From Sphaeroforma sirkka (taxonomy: Eukaryota > Opisthokonta > Ichthyosporea > Ichthyophonida), in contig LUCW03001942.1 of assembly GCA_001586965.3 (NCBI GenBank), positions 1 through 40,000 of the forward strand: a DNA stretch of 40,000 nt, in the 5' to 3' direction. This document shows positions 38,601 to 40,000 of this stretch, piece after piece (the stretch's first letter is position 1; every line of letters starts with the position of its first letter). A model generated the notes under the pieces. It did not search any database. It was not told the origin of the DNA and saw only the letters and a list, made by a program, of their open reading frames with translations. The position numbers and the translations under genes are program-made.

Positions 38601-39443
38601 GACCCATACTACACTCCTATGCGCACGATTTATCACACACCCACATACGCACATGACCACAGGCAAAAACAGACCCATACTACACTCATATGCGCATGAT
38701 TTATCACATACCCACATACACACAGGACCACAGGCAAACACAGACCCATACTACACTCATGGGCGCATGACCACAGGCAAACACAGACCCATACTACACT
38801 CATGTGCGCATGACATTGCTACCATTGTTTCATAATGTGGGGCTCTGCCGCCAGGCCACAAACACCGCACTCACCGGTCCATCGGCGGCATCTGAGTGCT
38901 CGACCACAGACATGCGACTGACATTGTCAGTCACTTCATCCATACTAACGTCGTCCCCACTTGCATCCTCGCCTATAGAAACGGATTCCATAGACTCTTC
39001 GATACTCGAACGCTCAGCCAGCAGTCTGAGCATTTCCGAGTGCGTGGGCTTGTACCCGTTGGCGGTGAAGAAGGGGTGTTGCAGCATCTTCTTGGCCGAC
39101 GCGCGCTGTTTTATTGTACAAAATGCAATGGGTGAGACTATGAATGAAGAAGAATATATGTTTGTAGATAGATACCAGTACTTATGTATATATATACATG
39201 CAATACCTGAGCCGGGTCTTTGATCAGGCACTGATGAATGAAATCATTGAACTCAGGCGACCAAGCATCCGGGTCGGACAATTTTGGGGGCACGGACTTC
39301 GGTATACGGAAGAGCACGCGCATCGGGTGCAGGTCATGGTATGGAGGGTTCATTTGTGCAAACTCAATAGCCGTGATACCAACGGACCATATGTCACACA
39401 GCTCATCATAGGGATTCTCCTTGGAGGTCTCACATGCGATCAC
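27372..39443 (-). CDS. SLK: SLK/STK10-family Ste20 kinase gene, 3' 13 exons (5' end off-window)
   Basis: Germinal-centre-like kinase of the SLK/LOK/Slik family, which in animals phosphorylates ERM proteins and Polo-like kinase. The product segment has the kinase C-lobe (exons 1-2 here), a short acidic linker, and a long coiled-coil C-terminus matching the family's PKK/AT1-46 region. The diagnostic text is [20 protein letters not shown] and [18 protein letters not shown], plus MLQHPFF. Thirteen exons (1977 bp, 658 codons plus stop) join with all phases matching and GT-AG ends. The activation loop, HRD and DFG, and N-lobe must lie beyond 40000. The linker is much shorter than in the vertebrate proteins. 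SLK and STK10 are vertebrate duplicates, so the symbol means the family only. Introns 2-12 are crowded with tandem repeats. Confidence 0.93.
27493..27735. repeat. 46-bp minisatellite, about five copies (intron 12)
   Basis: Unit AAAGGGTAGGGATGTGTGTT then ACTATACGAATGAGGTATACTTAATC. It fills about half of the last intron. Confidence 0.85.
28030..28155 (-). CDS. SLK-like exon 12: coiled coil
   Basis: 42 codons, phase 0-0: [33 protein letters not shown]. Acceptor is a pure pyrimidine tract ending CCCACACAG; donor GTATGT at 28029. Confidence 0.93.
28157..28500 (-). repeat. Array of pyrimidine-tract / 3' splice-site-like repeats (intron 11)
   Basis: About nine imperfect units of GTGTGGGAGAAAGAAAACCC and CAGTTTACATAAAGCATG on the plus strand. 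On the transcript strand each gives TTTCTTTCTCCCACAC, the same text as the real acceptor of exon 12; at least one unit (28458) also keeps the final AG. Confidence 0.8.
28663..28768 (-). CDS. SLK-like exon 11: coiled coil
   Basis: One base (finishing Lys) plus 35 codons: [33 protein letters not shown]. Acceptor GATCAG, donor GTATGT. It aligns with the family's RELHQLQNEKCHLL-like stretch. Confidence 0.93.
28800..29060. repeat. 27-30-bp minisatellite, about nine copies (intron 10)
   Basis: Unit ACACATGAACAAATAGAACA then TTTAAAG, with variants. Confidence 0.85.
29275..29345 (-). CDS. SLK-like exon 10: coiled coil
   Basis: 23 codons plus [25 protein letters not shown]. This corresponds to the conserved KIKQFAAQEEKR-like segment of SLK/STK10. 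Acceptor CATTAG, donor GTAAGT. Confidence 0.93.
29363..29550. repeat. About 84-bp tandem repeat, 2.2 copies (intron 9)
   Basis: Unit includes CAGACAGTCAG, GAGTGA, CATAAACCTGGGTTTATTCT and ACATTTAGA. Confidence 0.8.
29770..30072. repeat. 16-bp minisatellite, about 19 copies (intron 9)
   Basis: Unit GGAAACATACATCCAC with ATAG, ACAC and TTTC variants. Several frames stay open because the unit lacks stops; these are not genes. Confidence 0.92.
30108..30260 (-). repeat. 36-bp repeats carrying a copy of exon 9's 3' edge (intron 9)
   Basis: Three copies of CACAGCTAGATATATGATTA and TACATGCACAC. The copy ending at 30230-30257 continues as ATCTTGATCAGCAGCTGACA, which repeats exon 9's last bases and donor (30331-30352), with the donor GT changed to AT. 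Confidence 0.8.
30339..30479 (-). CDS. SLK-like exon 9: coiled coil
   Basis: 47 codons, phase 0-0: [40 protein letters not shown]. It matches the LPK-containing segment of the family's C-terminal domain. Acceptor TTCACAG at 30480, donor GTGTGT at 30338. The 5' boundary adjoins the 66-bp array of acceptor copies, so the real start may vary by multiples of 22 codons. Confidence 0.88.
30480..31073 (-). repeat. 66-bp array, nine copies, each with a 3' splice-site copy, open in frame with exon 9
   Basis: Unit starts plus-strand CTGTGAATTGGGTCGAGGAA at 30480, 30546, 30612, 30678, 30744, 30810, 30876, 30942 and 31008. On the transcript strand each unit ends CCCAATTCACAG or a variant; the first is exon 9's own acceptor, and all but the 30678 copy keep AG. 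The frame of exon 9 continues through all nine units without a stop (22-residue repeat [22 protein letters not shown]). Confidence 0.88.
31144..31335. repeat. 25-26-bp minisatellite, about seven copies (intron 8)
   Basis: Unit TTAGCCTAGCTTAGTTAAAC then CTTTG. Confidence 0.88.
31486..31627. repeat. CCCTAAAACCATAAA repeats (intron 8)
   Basis: About nine short units of CCCTAAAACCATAAA and variants such as CTCTAACC. It resembles interstitial telomere-like text but is not a clean telomere repeat. Confidence 0.8.
31671..31797 (-). CDS. SLK-like exon 8: coiled coil
   Basis: One base (finishing Ser) plus 42 codons: [20 protein letters not shown] to DTQFRSALH. Acceptor AAACAG, donor GTATGT. Confidence 0.92.
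31866..32140. repeat. About 77-80-bp tandem repeat, three copies (intron 7)
   Basis: Unit includes GTGCAGTTGTTGTGTC, AGAGAGTAGTCAGAGAACAG, CAACAGATGTGACACGCACG and ATCTGCCTA. Confidence 0.85.
32438..32560. repeat. 41-bp tandem repeat, three copies (intron 7)
   Basis: Unit GTCATAGAGACACGTGTATA, ACAAACTGTGTGTATAGGTA. Confidence 0.88.
32685..32925. repeat. About 46-bp tandem repeat, five copies (intron 7)
   Basis: Unit CACAAACACATACCGTATGC, CAGTATAGTAGTAATTAACT. Confidence 0.88.
33040..33238. repeat. About 88-bp tandem repeat, 2.2 copies (intron 7)
   Basis: Unit includes CTCATAGCTATTTCATCACT, CATGACACCCGGACGTCCCT and ATGATGTGTCTATGTGCACA. Confidence 0.88.
33283..33334 (-). repeat. (GGCTGT)n hexamer run just inside the 5' splice site of exon 7
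   Basis: About eight plus-strand ACAGCC units. On the transcript they begin a few bases after the donor GTGGGT at 33338, giving a G-rich run of the kind that can influence splicing. Confidence 0.9.
33339..33550 (-). CDS. SLK-like exon 7: coiled coil
   Basis: 70 codons plus [22 protein letters not shown], with [20 protein letters not shown] in the middle and [11 protein letters not shown] at the end. Donor GTGGGT is followed directly by a GGCTGT hexamer run. Intron 6 (33551-35350) is the largest in the window. Confidence 0.93.
33835..33975. repeat. About 73-bp tandem duplication (intron 6)
   Basis: AAGCTTATATGTGATCAAT, TTAATACGTTAACAA, CTTCACACTGTCT occur twice. Confidence 0.85.
34221..34405. 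repeat. About 65-bp imperfect repeat, three copies (intron 6)
   Basis: Copies share GATTGTCACATAAGCTG, then ACAGGTGATACTGCTG-like text. Confidence 0.75.
34760..35106. repeat. 24-30-bp minisatellite, about 13 copies (intron 6)
   Basis: Unit ACAATAAACAATACCCAAGC then ATACCCCCC. The poly-C part varies in length; open frames on the minus strand are by-products. Confidence 0.92.
35150..35375 (-). repeat. About 80-bp repeat, three copies, last one spanning the exon 6 donor
   Basis: CACTATGACTCACAGTACAC, CCACCTACCT, TTGTGCTGAGCCTCCTGTGC recur at 35160, 35240 and 35320. The third copy includes the real donor (35350) and the last 20-odd coding bases of exon 6; the first two carry the same donor text, GTAGGTGGGTGT, in the intron. 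Confidence 0.88.
35351..35507 (-). CDS. SLK-like exon 6: coiled coil
   Basis: One base plus 52 codons: [20 protein letters not shown] to AQEAQHNK. Acceptor TTTCTAG, donor GTAGGT. The last 20-odd bases and the donor are copied twice in the downstream intron. Confidence 0.93.
35597..35669. repeat. (TA)n(TG)n microsatellite (intron 5)
   Basis: About 30 TA units followed by six TG units. Confidence 0.95.
35795..36045. repeat. About 48-bp tandem repeat, five copies (intron 5)
   Basis: Unit CCTAGCTGTGACCATACATA, CTCAATGCGTTTACTTTATA with variants. Confidence 0.85.
36372..36452. repeat. 31-bp repeat, about three copies (intron 5)
   Basis: Unit ACACTCTGTAGACACACAAC then CCAC, directly downstream of the exon 5 donor. 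Confidence 0.75.
36459..36590 (-). CDS. SLK-like exon 5: coiled coil
   Basis: One base completes Arg from exon 4, then 43 codons ([20 protein letters not shown] and on to TSLIDTQT) plus AA. Acceptor TTTAG, donor GTGTGT. The acceptor region is copied twice upstream in the intron. Confidence 0.92.
36574..36930 (-). repeat. About 110-bp repeat, three copies, first spanning the exon 5 acceptor (intron 4)
   Basis: The plus text GGTCCATAGTCCTAAAGCGA, CAGGTGCAGTCG, GGTATT, GTGTATG, CGCAAGGGA recurs at 36683 and 36847; the copy at 36574 is the real exon 5 start. The intron copies keep the TTTAG/GACTATG acceptor text. Confidence 0.87.
37088..37165 (-). repeat. About 38-bp duplication of exon 4's 3' edge
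   Basis: CTTTGAATGCTATCCACATT and GTCCTGAT (37137-37165) recur at 37099-37127. In the copy the donor AAAG/GTATAAG reads AAAG/ATAAAAG. Confidence 0.87.
37137..37318 (-). CDS. SLK-like exon 4: coiled coil
   Basis: 60 codons plus AG, starting [20 protein letters not shown] and ending DNVDSIQ. Strong helical heptad composition. Donor GTATAA at 37136; the last 29 bases of the exon are copied just inside the intron. Confidence 0.92.
37539..37679 (-). CDS. SLK-like exon 3: basic start of C-terminal region
   Basis: 47 codons, phase 0-0, [20 protein letters not shown] to TEVENTRQ, donor GTATGC. The acceptor GTGCAG at 37680 is chosen because it matches exon 2's phase. An alternative acceptor CAG before 37734 would add in-frame [18 protein letters not shown] but requires a 2-base carry-over from an unseen exon. 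Confidence 0.82.
37667..37976 (-). repeat. Duplication of exon 3's 5' edge with upstream intron sequence
   Basis: GGGGCTAAGAAC, TCTGCACA and ACCAAAT or ACAAATA (37667-37700) recur at about 37854-37890. AACCATGTACA, A(A/G)ACCAGGG also recurs (37828 and 37953). Confidence 0.7.
38238..38334 (-). repeat. Decayed copy of exon 2's 3' end and donor (intron 2)
   Basis: About 97 bp matching 38863-38960 in the same orientation: CTGAGTGCTC, ACAGACA, TGACATTGTCAG or TGGCATTGTCAG, then CATCCCCAC. It has frame-breaking changes, and the donor GTGAGT is GTCAGT, so it is a pseudo-exon. Confidence 0.82.
38346..38818. repeat. About 70-bp minisatellite, seven copies (intron 2)
   Basis: Unit GGCAAACACAGACCCATACT, ACACTCATATGCGCATGACT, TATCACACACCACATACGCA. 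It lies between the exon 2 copy and exon 2 itself. Confidence 0.9.
38875..39105 (-). CDS. SLK-like exon 2: end of kinase domain and acidic linker
   Basis: 77 codons, phase 0-0. The first codon is the invariant Arg of subdomain XI ([13 protein letters not shown]). A Ser/Glu/Asp-rich linker follows ([20 protein letters not shown]). Donor GTGAGT at 38874; acceptor AAACAG before 39105. Intron 1 is only 101 bp. Confidence 0.95.
39207..39443 (-). CDS. SLK-like exon 1 in window: kinase subdomains VIII-X
   Basis: 79 codons, phase 0 at both ends. It starts right after where the APE motif should be (V-I-A-C-E-T-S-K), holds DIWSVG (subdomain IX Asp) and [19 protein letters not shown]. It ends CLIKDPAQ at donor GTATTG (39206). 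Acceptor CATAG precedes 39443. Confidence 0.95.
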
Positions 39444-39714
39444 CTATGAGTTCAGGGGGCAGTAGTGTTGTGCGTATGAGCAAGGGCAAGAGGGTGATGG
39501 AAGTATGAATAGAGAATGGGTCACAAATGAGAGAAAGACGAGGTGGGAAATCAATTAAATGAGAGTAATATGATCTACAAACGCAATACTCGGGATACGT
39601 GTACGAGTATGAATCTGGTACACATTCTATATCGAAAAAGTAAGTGATCTTCGTACTGCAGCTGTAGAAGTGCATATGTATATATATATATATATAAACT
39701 GATAAATCTGTATA

Positions 39715-39845
39715 TATACGCAAATTTGGTTTATTACAGATAACATCCAGAGAGATTATATATATATATATATATATAGAGAGCTAGTTCTGTACATGTA
39801 CGCACATTTGGTTTGTTACAGGTAACATCCACAGAGATGCACGTA
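39715..39845. repeat. Two copies of a 38-bp sequence around a TA run
   Basis: CGCAAATTTGGTTTATTACA, GATAACATCCA, GAGAGAT at 39719 recurs at 39802 with few changes, separated by a (TA)n run. The rest of 39444-40000 shows no kinase exon on the minus strand. Confidence 0.85.
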
Positions 39846-40000
39846 CAATACATGCATATGGTTATTAGTTTTTGTCATGTGCATACACAGATCCACGTAG
39901 TAGTTAAAATAAAACCTTAAAACAAATCATCATATACTCGAACAATAACAGCACATGTCTGAATGGAAACTCGCTACGGCGGTGAGTGTCTACAGACCAT

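Noticed and set aside
39450..40000. Upstream kinase exon with HRD/DFG or activation loop
   Set aside because: No such text on the minus strand; the stretch is repeats and AT-rich intron.

Overview
The window is eukaryotic nuclear DNA. Its one clear host gene, on the minus strand, is broken into 13 short GT-AG exons, and most of the rest is retrotransposon remains or tandem repeats. The kinase family (SLK/STK10/Slik), the chromodomain-bearing Ty3/gypsy elements and the repeat-filled introns fit a holozoan protist, perhaps an ichthyosporean. That placement is inference, not demonstrated.

Left half (1-19.7 kb): three LTR retrotransposons. Element 1 (27-8534, minus strand) is full length, with 246/248-bp LTRs, a 4-bp target duplication (ACTA), a polypurine tract, gag, protease, reverse transcriptase (RT), RNase H, a Dam-like adenine-methyltransferase-like domain, integrase and chromodomain. 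It is broken by many frameshifts. Element 2 (8535 to about 14.75 kb, plus strand) has the same domain order in a single gag-pol frame with at least eight in-frame stops and two frameshifts. Its gag is interrupted by a solo LTR of the element 1 family (9167-9413, TAAT duplication). Element 3 (about 15.6-19.7 kb, minus strand) is a more decayed gypsy-like element from another lineage, with no integrase seen.

Middle (19.7-27.1 kb): mostly non-coding. It holds a second, divergently oriented copy of the element 3 LTR-like sequence, dispersed direct repeats, a long TA tract, a fragment of a fourth retroelement (RNase H), one unrecognised ORF and two large minisatellites.

Right end (27.37-39.44 kb): an SLK/STK10-type Ste20 kinase gene on the minus strand. 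The window holds the C-lobe of the kinase domain and the whole C-terminal coiled-coil region, about 658 codons; the 5' exons lie beyond 40000. All 12 internal junctions keep phase. The introns are packed with minisatellites, and at least seven exon edges, each with its splice site, are duplicated into the neighbouring intron. The most striking case is a 66-bp, nine-copy array upstream of exon 9: each unit repeats the 3' splice site and the whole array is open in frame with the exon.

The two observations most worth following are the Dam-like domain inside both chromodomain gypsy elements, and the systematic copying of exon edges and splice sites into the kinase introns.
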